Of a stretch of DNA of 64,000 nt, positions 50,277-63,025 are shown in pieces. The notes beneath the pieces are model-generated. The model saw nothing but the letters and a program-made list of their open reading frames with translations. It made no database searches and was not told where the DNA came from. The position numbers and the translations under genes were made by a program. This DNA comes from Acanthochlamys bracteata. Its lineage: Eukaryota; Streptophyta; Magnoliopsida; Pandanales; Velloziaceae. How positions within the stretch are numbered: the first letter of the stretch is position 1; the number at the start of each line of letters is the position of its first letter. The stretch is taken from the NCBI GenBank assembly GCA_019914995.1, contig CM034130.1, positions 558,001 through 622,000 of the forward strand, written 5' to 3'.

Positions 50277-53200
50277 CTAGATATCATCGATATGAATTTC
50301 AAATTCTTCCCTCGTAGAAAGGATCTTTACACGAACTTTGCCTTGCTGCCACTCAGATTTCCCTACCAAGATGAGTCTATTGGCATTGATTCTCTCAGCA
50401 TGCTTGAACACCCTGAAAAGGCATCAAAGTTTACAAAAAGATTAGATCTGCTTGTATGTTGTGAATAAAGACATAATGAAGAACAAAATTCATTAAAGTG
50501 CCTCCTACTTGCAAGTCTTGAAAAAAATATGCAAGACCAAAAGCTTCTGTAAGTGCTTAAAGTTCACAGAAGATACTTCTACCGTACGCCATGAATACAA
50601 CTAACTAGCTGGGAGGGTGGTGAATTTACCACTTCAGGCGTTTATCCTCAACGAGATCAACACTGTGACCTTTTTGTCTGAGAGAGGATACTACTTTTGA
50701 AGCCGGTCCTTCCAGCTCCTCATCTAGTGTAACCACAATATCATCCACTTGACGTGCTAGATCAGGCAGAAGGCCCTTCTCTTTTATCAACTGTATTAGA
50801 AAGGGCACATTAAACTAGAGGCTTTGCTTTCAGGTAACAACACAAAAGATCCATGAAAAGATCAGATTTCATCAAGTAATGTTTCAAAGCTAAAAGAAAA
50901 ACACTACTACGCACCCAGAGTCTGAACTTACTTATTCGAGGCCTACCAGAACTATAACTACAACTAATAAAGTAAAGAATATAGATGTCTTACTTCCACA
51001 ATGACAGCATCTCCAAATCCAAAGCCACAAGCTGGAACATCTTCACCTCCAAAAGTCGAAAGTAAGCGGTCATAGCGACCACCACCACATATGGCTCGTA
51101 ACTTGCCTTCTCTGTCAAATCCCTATCAAGCAGCATTATGAAGCAGTTGGAAGGGAGAGAAGGTAAAATTGCAACATATGATTAGTTAACCAAGCATATG
51201 AAGATGACAGAAACAGCCTTCTGTATATATGATAGCTCTAACAACAAACGCAGGAAGATGCGTCAACAGATGTAGAGTAAACATTGTAATTAGTATATCT
51301 GGCAGTTGGCCATACTTCAGGCTCTGGGCATCACTAAATGTACATAACCAAGATTCTAAGGATGCTTCAACATGTCTCATATTAATCCTATCTTTTTGTC
51401 AGTGGTATTTGTGGTGCTGTGCATCAGGTAGAGACTTTTAAATCAAAATTTTCAATCCTGTGGAACCCATAAAGCAGTATTAAAATCCTACATGGTTTAG
51501 CTATTGTCAGATCTCAATGCCCTTATCATTCAGTAATATATTGTTAAGACCAACTACCAAATTAGGACACCAACATAACCTGGAAATCATGTCACAACTG
51601 CAATGACTCAATACAAACTGCAACTACAGAACCCCCGACGCATACAATTTGCAGTACTAAGCATTTGACAGTGAATGCTGAGAACTTCAGTAAGCACAAA
51701 GCAGGACTCTGTTTTCTGCAACTAACCTCAAATACTATCCCAGTGTAATATGCGAGACCACGAACTACAGATGCATCAAATTCAATCCATTGTGAAAAAC
51801 CATAATGTTCAGCAAGCGAGAAGAGTCTCTTCAAGTCTGACACAGCTTCTCCATTAGAACCCAGCACCTCTACACAGACATCACAAACACTCTTTCATCA
51901 AATATAACATATGATAGCTGCATTTCTAGTTAAGCTAGGAGAAAGAACTTATGTCATTTCTGGAACAAAAATGAGCTTTCTTGCGTTCAATATAATTATA
52001 AAAGCCTCTACCAATAAGAATGCTTAATCACTTAAAAGCATCTTCTAACATAAAAAATAAGATATATGTACATATGTGTGGAGGTAAAAACAAGAATATA
52101 AAATTCTTAATTGATTCCTTGGAATTTAATCGTACTAAGTTGAACCTTCAAGTCTAGATAATGACTTAAGAGATAAAACATCAACTATCCTCTTCACAGC
52201 TTCTATAGATACTCCAGCTGCCATTAACTCTTTCTCGATCTCTTCTCTAGTGATTTTGCCCAACTGCACAAAGTCGAAGATTTTTAATACATCAAAATTT
52301 GCCTCTAAAAGCAAAATAAACGAATCACAAAACAGGCTACATGCTCATAATATATGCTTAATGACAGTGCAGAAAAGCTTCAATAATGAGGGTTTAGGAC
52401 GTTAAAACTGTGTAAACATTATTGTACATGGTAACATCGAAAAGTCAGAAAACCTTCAAATACGCAAAAACATTCAAGAAAATACATGAGCTAGTATCAT
52501 ACAGGTAAATAATCCTCAGTAGAGGCTATAAGTCCAACATTAAATACTTCCTGTGCTGTTCTCTAAGGTGTACCTAAGTACGAGATAGCGACTTGCCACA
52601 ATTGATTTATAAAATCGGTAGTGATAGATTAGCATGCTGTATATTAATCTCTATGATTGCTGTAAGAATGGAAAAATCTGCTAAGAAAGTTAAAGTGACA
52701 GGCAAATGCAAAGACAAATGATATAAATACTGCTAGCATTTCTCGTATATATTGTTACATGCAGGGTATATCATAGGTTGTTAATCTGAAGTACATCTCA
52801 GAATGTTTTCAACTACATATACACACAACGTATAGCTAGCAGACAAGTAGACCAAATTTCTTGGTTATCCCTCTTCCTTACATGTCCTTCTGTATCTTAA
52901 CTTCAGTACTTAAAACAGATTATAGACAATAGCAATCACCAAAGAAAGATGGAATGAAGTCCCAAAAACAAGAATTATATCTTCATAGAACTAAAATTTG
53001 ATTACACATGAGTAAAATATTCAGAAGTTCAAGTTCCAAAGAGCTATATGTATGTTATATTGAAAGACCAAAAAGCAAACAAGCATATATTATTACATTG
53101 GAAAAGCTTACTTTGTCAACAATGATACAAACTTCAGCAAACAAGTGTTCTGGAATGGAATTCATCTGAAGTACTGTTTGCAAAACCTGCAACAAAGAGA

Positions 53201-55580
53201 GCTACATCTCAAATACCACTAAACTTAAAACATTTCATACACATTACATACAATCCCTCTTTCAATCAACCAAGTAGAATGGCAACTCTAAAGCTCAAAA
53301 GGGCTATAGTAAGAATGTTAAAGGGAGTTGCAGTGCATCAATCATGCAAATAAGTTCCATCTAGTAAATAAAGCATTATTCACTTAAAAAACAGTCAATA
53401 GAAAAACTACTTTGCTAAAGTTTGCCAAAAACATCAGCAAGAAAGGAACATTCGTTCTGCAAAATGTGCGGTCAATCTATCTTTGTTGCAGACTGTACTA
53501 GTTTAGCTTGACAGAAAACTAAATAGCTATTGGGCACACATAGAACAGAAAACCGCAGTTAGCAATAGTACATTTTAAGGAAATTCACCAATGGCATCAT
53601 CTATGATATCTGTTATCATGACATTAATACGAGGGTGTAATTTGAAACAAAGCAACAACAGGAATATTTCACATTTTCTTAGGATAATAAAAGCAGGGAA
53701 TGAGTAGCAATCTCTGATGTGGATTATTATGAAATAGGCATATCTGATGATCAACAATCTCATCTTAACATCAGTGTAAACATACAGATAATTTAAAGAA
53801 AAACCTTCCGGCTGGAAACTCTAATTCCCACATCTGAAGATGAAATTCCCAGGCGTTTGAATAAAAGGACAATGGCATGGATAAGTTCAGCTTCAGCCTA
53901 CAAAAAAGAACAATGGTTCAACATGATTAACTATAACTATGCGTATTTGTAGATCATTAGCAACATATTCTCGAACTATATACATCTTGCAAGTTGCAAA
54001 TAGGAAATCCAAAAAGGAAAGCAATGAAGAAAGAGGCACTTAGTAGTAAGAATTGAAAACCAGCAATTAGTAAACTATCATACAAAGTGATAAAGGCCAC
54101 ACGGTCATGCCATCTCGAGGAGGAAAAACAAGAAAGAAAGAAAGATTGCAGATCTTGAACATTCTTTTTGTTTGTACACTAAATCCAACGGAAATCAAAT
54201 GGGGTGATAAACACATACCCGGACCCTAGGAACACCAATTATGTCCATATTCCATTGATAATGCTCCCTTCGCCTGCCCCTTGTCATCCTTTCGTATCGC
54301 CAACACTGTCCTATGGTAAACCATTTCAAAGGAAGAGAAGCAGATTTTCTGGACAGAAAGAAAAATGAACATCAAACTGTTGCACAGATTGCCATCCATT
54401 AAAAACCTGGAATAATACACTGGTAGTTAATATTATTAAATCAAGAACAGTGATGGTTAAGATATGAAAGGCATGTTAATGCTTGACATAAGGAACTCAG
54501 AAGACATACTACCCCTGCTTTATTACAAGTCTGGCCAATGATGGAGTAATTTCAGGCCTCAAAACAACACGACGACCACCTTTGTCCTCAAAATTGTACA
54601 GCTGGAAGAAATGATTAATCTAAACAATTAGGAAAAAATCTCAAGCTAATTCTAGAGAAGAAATTAGCTTGCTCTAGGCAACAGACTAAATAGCACAACC
54701 AGGTCTAAAACCTTCCGTCCTTAAAATGGCATGAGAAGATTCAACTCCACAAAAGCACGAGAGCTCTATCAATTACCAAAGTCCTAAGTAGGACCCAGAG
54801 ATAACAGTAAATTCACTGCCCAATTTTATATATAGGCATCGATGTTAGAATGATGTCCACAACCACGCATTAACAAATCGTTCAGTTCAACATGGCTTAA
54901 AGTGGTACTTGTACTTTTGTCCAGTGCATGCACTAGACGTTGTTCACAACATGACCAAGAGCAATATTATCTCAAAACACAAGAATCAGAGTTAAAAACC
55001 ATCAACCTGCTGAGTGATCTCTTCCCCAGCCTTTCTAATGAACAAGGCCTCTGACTCAAGCATGGGAAAATCAACCTCTTCAAACGACAACAACCTCGAC
55101 ACCTACCAAGTACCAAACATGAAAACTATCAGATGCATAACACAAGTACCATGGCAGCACTATAATTAACGCAATCAATCAACCAAGAATACATGGAAAC
55201 CTGACCTCCCTGAATTTGTTAAAGAGCCAGTTCCTAAGCCTCATGTCCTCAGGCAGGAAATCCCGCGTCCCTCTCGGTGGATTTACATCGATCATTGATG
55301 ACTGCTGTGCTTCTTCTACCGCCGTCGCAGGTACGTCCAAGTCATCTGGCGAACATCAAAGAACAAGCAGGCAGTAACTGCAATCAGCTGAATCATCATA
55401 ACCAATCTCCTCGGAAACAAACAAATAATAACGAACAAAACCTTGAGCTGTAGTGGTGGAGGAGAAGCACTGGAGAACGAAGCGGCGGTGACGAGAATGA
55501 CATAGAGGAATTGACGAACCGGAATAAACAGAGCGGCGGAGAAGGAAGATGTTGAAAGATTGAGCAGCAATGGCAAACAT
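50277..55580 (-). CDS. HRS1: Histidyl-tRNA synthetase, organellar
   Basis: Twelve exons (55580-55442, 55345-55206, 55102-55007, 54601-54513, 54348-54219, 53897-53805, 53186-53112, 52263-52146, 51869-51727, 51122-50994, 50790-50630, 50412-50277) give 482 residues. This class II synthetase charges tRNA-His with histidine. The first 50 residues are rich in Ser, Arg and Leu and almost free of acid ([21 protein letters not shown]), a typical mitochondrial/plastid targeting peptide. The enzyme proper starts at [20 protein letters not shown]; motif 2 lies in [18 protein letters not shown], the histidine-specific motif in [12 protein letters not shown], motif 3 in [16 protein letters not shown], and the anticodon-binding domain from [15 protein letters not shown] to the end. 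The bacterial-like length fits the organellar form (Arabidopsis At3g46100), not the longer cytosolic one. Confidence 0.94.
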
Positions 55581-55799
55581 GGCGCTCGCGCGCCTGCAAC
55601 GAAGATTTCAGAGAGTTAACAAAACCAGTAACGCACCAGTGCCGGCTGGTTTCAGGATGAAAGCGGAGATAAATTTGCAATATCAAGTATCTTACAATCA
55701 ATCTTCTCGACAGTCAGTCCTCACTGTAGGACTACATGTTTCAAACGTGCAAAACTTTATTATATGTTCGCTGAACTGCAATCTTTTGTAAGGAACTAT

Positions 55800-55834
55800 T
55801 GGGCCAAAAACCCATTGAGTTAAAACTTGGCCCA
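55800..55834. promoter_or_regulatory. Site II-type boxes upstream of histidyl-tRNA synthetase
   Basis: TGGGCC (55800-55805) and its inverse GGCCCA (55829-55834) flank a CCCATTGAG stretch, about 220-255 bases upstream of the synthetase ATG. Paired TGGGCC boxes are common in plant promoters of organelle-biogenesis genes. Confidence 0.45.
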
Positions 55835-55903
55835 AAGGTTCTTCTTGTATTAGTCCGTACTGTATTCCGAAAGTCCAAACTTACCAAAAACATCATGGAC
55901 GGA

Positions 55904-56121
55904 TAAGAATGTGTTCTTTTCATCAAAAAACTCAATTTTTTTTACTTTAAATATTTTATTTTCAAATATAATAATATAAAAAAATATAAAAATTTATTTT
56001 CAATTTAATTTTAATTAAATTAATATAAAATTTTAACTTTTTTTAATAATATTATTTAGAATACTTCAATTCTAAAAATTCACTTTTAAAAAATTTAATT
56101 TCAATACCAAGAGAACGGACA
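55904..56121. repeat. Short inverted-repeat element (MITE-like), copy C
   Basis: The left end TAAGAATGTGTTCTTTTCAT matches the terminus of copy B. The right end, ...GAGAACGGAC, is more diverged. The core is A/T with self-complementary halves. It lies between the divergent synthetase and HIPP genes. Confidence 0.35.
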
Positions 56122-56422
56122 GAGCTTCCAAAAGACGTGAAGGCTATCATGGGGATTCAATATGTCTGAAAGTTCATAATAACCCCGAACACATTGATGT
56201 CATTTTAGAGAATAATAAACAGAGCTGCAAAAGGACATTAAGGGTATTATGGTAATACGAGTACGTAGAAAAGCCCAACCCACTCTGGAGCGTGTGCGGA
56301 AGATGAACAAAAGGACGCTGTTGTGTTACAGAGAAAATGCAACCTACAGAATGGTCGCTAGCTTTAGCTGCGGCTGCGCGCTCGGGAATCTCGCAGAGGG
56401 AGACCCAGCCCTGTGTCTAGTC

Positions 56423-56430
56423 TATATATA
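56423..56430 (+). promoter_or_regulatory. TATA box of the HIPP gene
   Basis: TATATATA within GTCTATATATACCACT lies 122 bases upstream of the HIPP ATG, in good position for a start near 56455. Confidence 0.55.
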
Positions 56431-56551
56431 CCACTACCTTTTCATTCCACTCTCCATTTTGTTTTTCTCATCCTCTCCATTTTCTGTCTTGCGAGAAAAG
56501 AAAGCAACGAGCAGATTGATTGATTTATTCGGTTGATTGAGAAGTTCGTGG

Positions 56552-58960
56552 ATGGGAAGGGTGAGAAATTTATGTTTCTCTACATATTTTGAAGAAAATT
56601 AGTTTGTGGTGAATTAAATCAATGGTTGGAGATTCTTAGATTGGAGATTCTTAAAATTATTGATTGATCTATGTTTTGCATTGCAGAGGAAGGGAAGAGG
56701 TGAGGGGGGTGGTGGAGTGCAGCAGCAGAAACAACAGGAACGGATTGAAACAGCGGGAAATGGGAATGAAACAGAGGAGGAGGAAGAGGAGATAGATGAA
56801 GGAGAGAAGAGCGAAGATGGCGAAGGTGGTGGTGGTGGTGGCGGCGAAAAGAAGAATAAGGACGGCGGTAGTGGTCGTGGTTCTGGTGGAGGAGGGAAGA
56901 ATAAGGACGACTGCGGCGGTGGTGGTGCTGGAGTGAAGAATAAGGACGGAGCACTGACGGTGGTGATGAAAGTGGACATGCACTGCAACGGTTGCACCAA
57001 AAAAATCGCAAACTCGGTCAAAGGATTTCCAGGTAGAGATGAATCTCTCTCTCTCTCTCTCTCTGGATTGAACAAGTTTTTGGTTCCGTTGGTTTAGAAT
57101 TGCGACCTGGTACAAATCCAACAATTGTTGCCATGTTCTTCTCCGCCTATAGGCTCAACACTGTACACATGGTTTCTACGGCGCACGTTTGCCACTATTG
57201 TTCGTGTTGAGATTGCTCCATCTTAATTTTGTTCTGGTATCTTCTACTTAATAGCACTGGTTTACACCCTAGAAATTTCTCGTTTCAACTTTGTCTAGCA
57301 TGTACCTTAGCCACAGGCGGTGACCGTGATTCCGGCGCACGTTAATTTCTTCGTTGGATTTCATCTTCTGTTCGTACGTGCGATACATAGCTTCTCAAAC
57401 GTCACCGTTTTCGGCAAAGTTTCATGCTATTTTTTAGTAGGAAGAATCGTTGAATAATCCATTCTGTAATTAATTAGTTTATTCTGGAGAAATTTTAAAT
57501 TATCATCAGAGAAAGTGGTTTATGCTTTAGTTATATTCTCGTGATGTTGATTGGTTGATGGGGTACGGAGCAGGGGTGGAGGGAATATCAGTGGATTCGG
57601 TTGGGTGCAAGCTCACGGTGATCGGACGGGTGGATCCATGGAAGCTCCGGGAACGAATTGCCACCAAGACTCGCAAAGATGTCGAACTAATTTCCCCAAA
57701 AAACCCTCCGAAAAGGGAACAGCAAAACAAAGACCAACAGAAGAAACCCCAAGATGATAAATCCGAACCAGTAATTATTTTTACTTTTGAATCCATCTTC
57801 GTGATTTATGATTTTTTGGTTCAAACATTTCCAATGCTGTTATTCTTGAATTTGCTTTGTCTCCCTGCTTTTGTGGTTGGAAGCCTGTTCTGACAACCGT
57901 GGTGCTGAAGATGCAGTTGCACTGCAAGGGTTGCATCATCAGAATCCAGAAAATTCTAAAGAAAGTTAAAGGTAACAAAAAAGATATGCCTGTTTATTTG
58001 GTGATTCAAATCACTGCTTCACTCATTTATTTTTAAACCTGTTTGTCTATATGTATTTAGTGATTATATTAGCATATATACTATAGAGCCTATTTCTCAC
58101 CTGTGCTGGCTGTCGGCTGATCTCTGTGTTCTGTATAATGTTGAAAACTTTATAGATTAAACATTACGGAAGTTTTGAATCAACAAGCAGTGGAGTCCTG
58201 CTGATGAAAACATGGCAGTTTGTGAATTATTGTGAATGCATAGTTAAACACAGCACTAACGTTCAAGCTTAATTTTCTCCCCCTTTCCTCTGTTTTTACC
58301 CAATGTATGTACTATCTAGGTGTTTTTATTTGATTCATACTTTCTAAAAATGCTCAACTCTTCCTGCTAGAACTCATAGTTTCTGTAGCACCATCAGTCT
58401 CCAATGTTTGTCTTCTTCTGATCCCAAGAAGACAGCTGCTCTGTTAATACATTTTCTTCCAGATTTTACCCTCTGCATTTCCAACTTATTGCTCTCTTGC
58501 CATTCTCCATCCAGGTGTTGAGCAGGTGAACATTGATGAGCAGAGAGAGCTGGTGACCGTTAAGGGCACCATGGACGCAAAGCTACTTCCAGCTGCGGTG
58601 AAGGCGAAAATGAAACGTGACGCCGTCCTAGTGCAGTCGAAGAAGGATGGCGGCGGAAAGAAAGTGGACAACAAGGACAGCAAGCAGAACGGTGAAGGGG
58701 GTAGCCATAGTGACGGTGGAGAAGGTCAGGCAAAGGAAGCTGGTGGCACTGGCGGTGGAGACGGCGGGGGTGGTAGTGGCGGTGGAGACAAAAAGAAGAA
58801 GGGTGGAGGCGGTGGGGGAGGCAAGGGAGTTGCAGAGGGCATGCCGGTGCCTTTACCGACAGTGTCTGATTGCTATGAGCAGTATGGTTACCGCATGGAC
58901 ATGGTTCATGCGCCTCAGTTGTTCAGCGATGAGAACCCCAATGCCTGCACAATTTTGTGA
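56552..58960 (+). CDS. Heavy-metal-associated isoprenylated protein (HIPP), two HMA domains
   Basis: Five exons (56552-56560, 56687-57032, 57574-57770, 57884-57971, 58515-58960) give 361 residues. Exon 1 carries only three codons (MGR). HIPPs are plant-only metallochaperone-like proteins anchored to membranes by a lipid on a C-terminal cysteine. Two HMA folds are visible: KVDMHCNGCTKKI (metal pair CNGC, near residue 105) and KMQLHCKGCIIRI (CKGC, near residue 195). The last four residues, CTIL, form a CaaX box; Leu at the end favours geranylgeranylation. Around the HMA folds lie low-complexity spacers: a Glu-rich run, Gly-rich blocks alternating with KNKD, and a Gly/Lys tail before PLPTVSDCYEQYGYRMDM. 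Two HMA domains with a Gly-rich tail resemble the HIPP5/HIPP6 group; the bound metal is unknown. Intron 2 opens with a CT microsatellite (57043-57062). Confidence 0.92.
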
Positions 58961-58999
58961 TATTAATCTTTCTTCTCCGAGAGTCTTGCGACATTTTCT

Positions 59000-60500
59000 T
59001 TGACTCTGCTGTCAATGATTTTTATTTGGTTCTTGCAGAGTGTTTTTGCAACTGTAAATAAATTGACAGAGAATAGGAGAGGCATACAAATATAGGTCAT
59101 GGTTAGCATAAATTATAGAGGTAATTTATCTGAATTTTTGTCCAGCTTTCTTATGTAAAAACTAATTTGCGCAGTGTTATTTGGTGTCTGCTACTTTTTA
59201 ATTTAATTAGAAGGAATTAGATTTTTACCAGCTTTGTGATCTAAAGACCAGTTAATATCGTGGTCTAGTTCTTTGACTGACTCTTGGCCCAATGCTCGTA
59301 GACGAGCTTACTAAACTTTCCTATATTTTCCGGAATGAGCTTTTGGTTCGCTGTGGTTTAATTTATTGCTAGTGTCCTGCCATTTTGGGCTTGATAATTA
59401 TTAAACCACCCCCAGGCCCCAGTATATCCATAAACACACATAACTTTCTTATAAATAAGAAATTAATATGTGATTCTTCGTCGCTCTTTTCCGTTGATTT
59501 CTTATTAGAACCACGAAAAAGATAACAATAATGAGTTTATAATTGGTAACTTATTGGAAGATACCAATAACGAGTATATAATTTTATTAACTAAATAAGT
59601 TTGGAAATTGTGTAAATTAAGCAATTGATTTAGTTAATAACATCAATTCCCGAAGCGGTGGAGACAAGACCGAGACATGCCGGAGCCGGAGAAGAAAATA
59701 CTAGACCGGAAAGAAAAAGAAAAAGAAAAATTAAAAGTAAAAGGTTTTTAAGTTTTATTTTGGAACACTTAGGCCATGTCAGCATGAATATTAAAAAACA
59801 AAAACAAAAACAAAATTTAACGGATTTACTAATTAGAAAATATAATGACGAAGAAACGTTTTCAAATTACACGATGAAAAGTAACAAATTACAAAAACAC
59901 ACGTCACTGTTTGTTAACTTCTAGTTCTAGTGATTTTGCCTTACAATTGCATAGAGAGATTCACTGCCTTCGCTTTTTTCTAATATGCAATTGAATACAA
60001 TTTGCAACAAGAATCCCCCTAGGCTCTTTCACTGACGCGAAAGACCAACGGCGAAACTTGCTTTTTCTAACACTAAGTGCTGTGTTTCAAATGGCTGAAA
60101 TTTCAATTTCTCCTATTAGAATTGATCAGACTTGAAGTTCCAACTCACTGCAAAAAACTTTCAATTTCGACTCACTTTAAAAAATAATTAAAATAAAAAA
60201 ATTAAATTCTACTTTAAATATATTTTAAAAGAAATTTTACTTTTTTTTTCACTTGTAGAAATTCATTTACTTGTATTTGAAACATGCATATACAAACAGA
60301 CTTCGGCAAACAAAGTGTTTTTCAATATACAATTCATCAACCATCGGAGCTGCTGTTGTGCAGAACCTCTAAGAAAAAAGAGTTACCTCTTTTTTGCTCA
60401 AGTTGCTTTTATGGCATTTCATGCAGTTGCAAAAGCCTTGCGCAATACTTTCACTAGCGGTAGGAAAACTAAATAATAGACTAAAACATACATAGCCGCT
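59000..60500. other. Intergenic between HIPP and the L18-like gene
   Basis: Convergent 3' ends with AT-rich DNA between. A plus-strand open frame from about 59658 starts with a basic run (METRPRHAGAGEENTRPERK) but soon becomes low-complexity Lys-rich and has no splice or family support. An imperfect A/T palindrome lies near 60175-60250. Confidence 0.4.
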
Positions 60501-60524
60501 TTGTTCAAGTTGCAATGTGCTATA

Positions 60525-60923
60525 TCACCTCACAAACATTCCAGGATCATCACGCTGGTCTATAATTAGATTGACACCGTGAGAACGAAGGGCATTGAGG
60601 ATTGCCCAGACCTTGGCTTGATTCTTGAAACCTTTTTTCTCGACCTCTTTTGATGCATCTGCATGGATTGCCTCCCGAGCCAAACCATCGACCCTTAGAC
60701 GCATAGCAAGTACTTCTCCCACAGCTGCTGCTGCCTTTGAATTGCATGTGCGACCGCACTCGAGGCCTTCCTTTAGCGGCTTTTCAACCGATGATGCTGT
60801 CACAACAATTCTTCCGCTCTTCCTGTCCACCACATTGGCAGTGATGTACTTAAGGGATATGAACAGCCGCAAGACATATCTCTTTGCAAGAGGTGAAGGA
60901 GGAAGTGGAGGAAGACGATTCAT
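60525..60923 (-). CDS. Ribosomal protein L18p/L5e-family small protein
   Basis: One coding exon of 132 residues. It follows an acceptor (TATGCTATGCAG, exon from about 60944), so the leader is probably spliced from a non-coding first exon near 61500. The start at 60923 gives MNRLPPLPPSPLAKRYVLRL, matching plant L18p/L5e-family proteins such as Arabidopsis At1g08845. Conserved segments are YITANVVDRKSGRIVVTASS, LECGRTCNSKAAAAVGEVLA and KKGFKNQAKVWAILNALRSH. Bacterial L18 binds 5S rRNA; these plant relatives lack the usual N-terminal basic tail and are thought to act in organelle ribosomes, which I infer only from the family. Frame upstream of 60923 stays open but belongs to the intron. Confidence 0.8.
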   Translation of the reverse strand: MNRLPPLPPSPLAKRYVLRLFISLKYITANVVDRKSGRIVVTASSVEKPLKEGLECGRTCNSKAAAAVGEVLAMRLRVDGLAREAIHADASKEVEKKGFKNQAKVWAILNALRSHGVNLIIDQRDDPGMFVR

Positions 60924-61685
60924 GTCAATGTGAAGTATTGCGACCTGCATAGCATAAGTAAAAGGATTATTGCAAGCAAAAAGCAACGTGCATGAAATTT
61001 TTTCTTGCATAAGCTATCTAGTACACTTCGCAAACTTCATACTAACCAAAACCTGTATCCGAGCTCTGAAAATTATAAAATTTCAGCATTCTTTGCAATG
61101 TTATCATCTAAATATAGCTCATTTCACAGAAATCAAGAACTTAGACAGCTTGACCAATAATGCACAGTCATAAGTACCCAGCAAGTATAGTGCAAATTCA
61201 GTCTATTGCAATCTGCCCAACAAACTGAGTCCCATAGAATTATCATGGCATGCTACGACATTACATAAGAACATGCTCAGTATATATGAACTGAGACGGA
61301 AAAATAACCAATAACAAGGAGACGAAAGACGAATTGCTTTTCTGGAAGGATGACTACTCTGCTGCGCGGCCTGTGTCCTTTTCACAGTGGTATTTCATCG
61401 AACAGGTTCTGAGCGTATTCAATCTAACTCGAACTTGGTGGAAAATCGTATTCAATCTAACTCAAAAATGATGGAAGAAAACATTGAACAGTCGTTAAAT
61501 AGATTGACAGAGAAAGTTCGATCGTTTTGTTGTTGTTTTTGCTGCTGTTTGTGAGATGAGATTCACAAAGAAAGGGGAATTTCAAGACGCTGGTTGATTT
61601 CTAGAACAGGAGAGAGCTAGAGTCATTTGGTTTTCATCTTTGATTAATTTTATGGACCTAGTTACCAAGCTAATAAACATCTTAC

Positions 61686-61698
61686 TGGGCCAGGCCCA
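61686..61698. promoter_or_regulatory. Inverted site II pair upstream of the L18-like gene
   Basis: TGGGCCAGGCCCA forms an almost perfect palindrome of two TGGGCC boxes, about 120-150 bases above the likely first exon of the L18-like gene. This fits TCP-type control shared with the 31K and synthetase promoters. Confidence 0.5.
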
Positions 61699-61709
61699 GC
61701 TAAGACATT

Positions 61710-63020
61710 GATAACCCTTTCTGTCTGTTACCTAAAACTACCATGTCGCTGAATTCACTAATAAATTAGTGTTTTTCTAATTGTAACTTCAATCAAATAT
61801 TAGGTTCTACAACAAAAAAATAAAACATAAAAAGAAATCATAACATTAGACTTACATGTACTAGACTAAGGGCGTGTTTACGTAGGATGTAAAGTGGATG
61901 AACTTGAGTTTTAAAAAGTTAATTTAAAAAATTAAATTAAATATTAAAATATTTAATTAAAACAAATTTGTAATTTTATATTAATAGTAAGTTTTAAATT
62001 TGAAAGAAAATTTGATTAAAAAAATTTATTTTAAATTTTTTATTTATTTTATATTAAAAATAAATTAAAAAAAATTGAAATTTTGAATGTTGTAAAACAC
62101 GCACTAAATAGCTCAATTCTCAACATTATACTCGCTTAATTTAATAATATTTTAGGGGGTTTGAAAGTGATTATAAAAAAATATTTTTAAAATAAAAATA
62201 TATTTATTATATTTTCAAAATAATTTTTATAATTTTAAAAAATAAAATAATTAATAATATAATGTTATAACGTAAAATTTTTTATAAATTTTATTAAATA
62301 TTATAAAATTTATTAAAAAACGTAAAATATTTCGATAGAAAGTGCTTTTTTGAAAAGTAATGCCATCAATCAATAGACGAACAAATTATCTATAATTTGA
62401 TAGTTTGATTTTTGAATTCGTCGACTATAAACATTATGCCCGCTTAAATTTCTTTGTTCTCTCTTTCATAGGTGATGCCGGGGCAAACTCTCAGAGTTGG
62501 CCAGTAGCCGGCGCTTGGGCAGGAGAAGCAAAGTGTTCTTAAGGTCTTACTCTTTGTCATGTAAGCTTCTTTTAATCTTGTCTAATTTTCTAGTGTAGTG
62601 ATTTCTCTAGCATGCTAATTGGTGCTGGTGGAAACATAATGCTAACGATTTGAACTAACAGCAGATTGTTTCTAGATGGAACAAGTACAACAGTATCAAG
62701 TAGTATTTTTATTTGACTGAGAAAACTTTTGAGTATAACATGAAGTACACACTCACTTCATATATCCTATGGTATTCAGTCACAGCCTTCTGAGGCAGTA
62801 ACGACAAGGGTTATCATATAGTCATACACTGAAAAGAATATACGGAAATATAGTAGCTTGTCCTATATGTATCAAGCCAACAAGGAAATTGATTTCAAGA
62901 TGTTAGGAGCCTTTGAGGATAGCTACTGATGATGAGACCTCTTCTGGGAGTACTCTCTACAAATTCCTTAATGAATTAACCTTGAATCTTTTTCAATATC
63001 TTTTTCCAACATGCGTCTAC
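61710..63020. other. Intergenic, AT-rich, no firm gene
   Basis: Holds the inverted-repeat element at 61867-62107 and a second A/T-rich candidate at about 62155-62350. At 62470-62560 a GC-richer patch is open on both strands (plus: DAGANSQSWPVAGAWAGEA; minus: a 38-codon ORF from an ATG near 62563). It could be a small exon or gene remnant but has no recognised likeness. Confidence 0.35.
61867..62107. repeat. Short inverted-repeat element (MITE-like), copy D
   Basis: Left TAAGGGCGTGTTTACGTAGG and right, from the other strand, TTAGTGCGTGTTTTACAACA are inverted repeats around a 200-bp A/T core with long self-complementary runs. The ends match copies A, B and E. Confidence 0.55.
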
Positions 63021-63025
63021 TTCAC

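Noticed and set aside
56614..57124. Long minus-strand proline/serine-rich frames
   Set aside because: They are antisense to the Glu/Gly-rich exon 2 of the HIPP gene, whose low complexity keeps the other frames open. The HIPP frame has HMA motifs and splice continuity.
62925..62935. CTGATGATGAG as a box C of a C/D snoRNA
   Set aside because: I found no matching box D at suitable distance nor a terminal stem.
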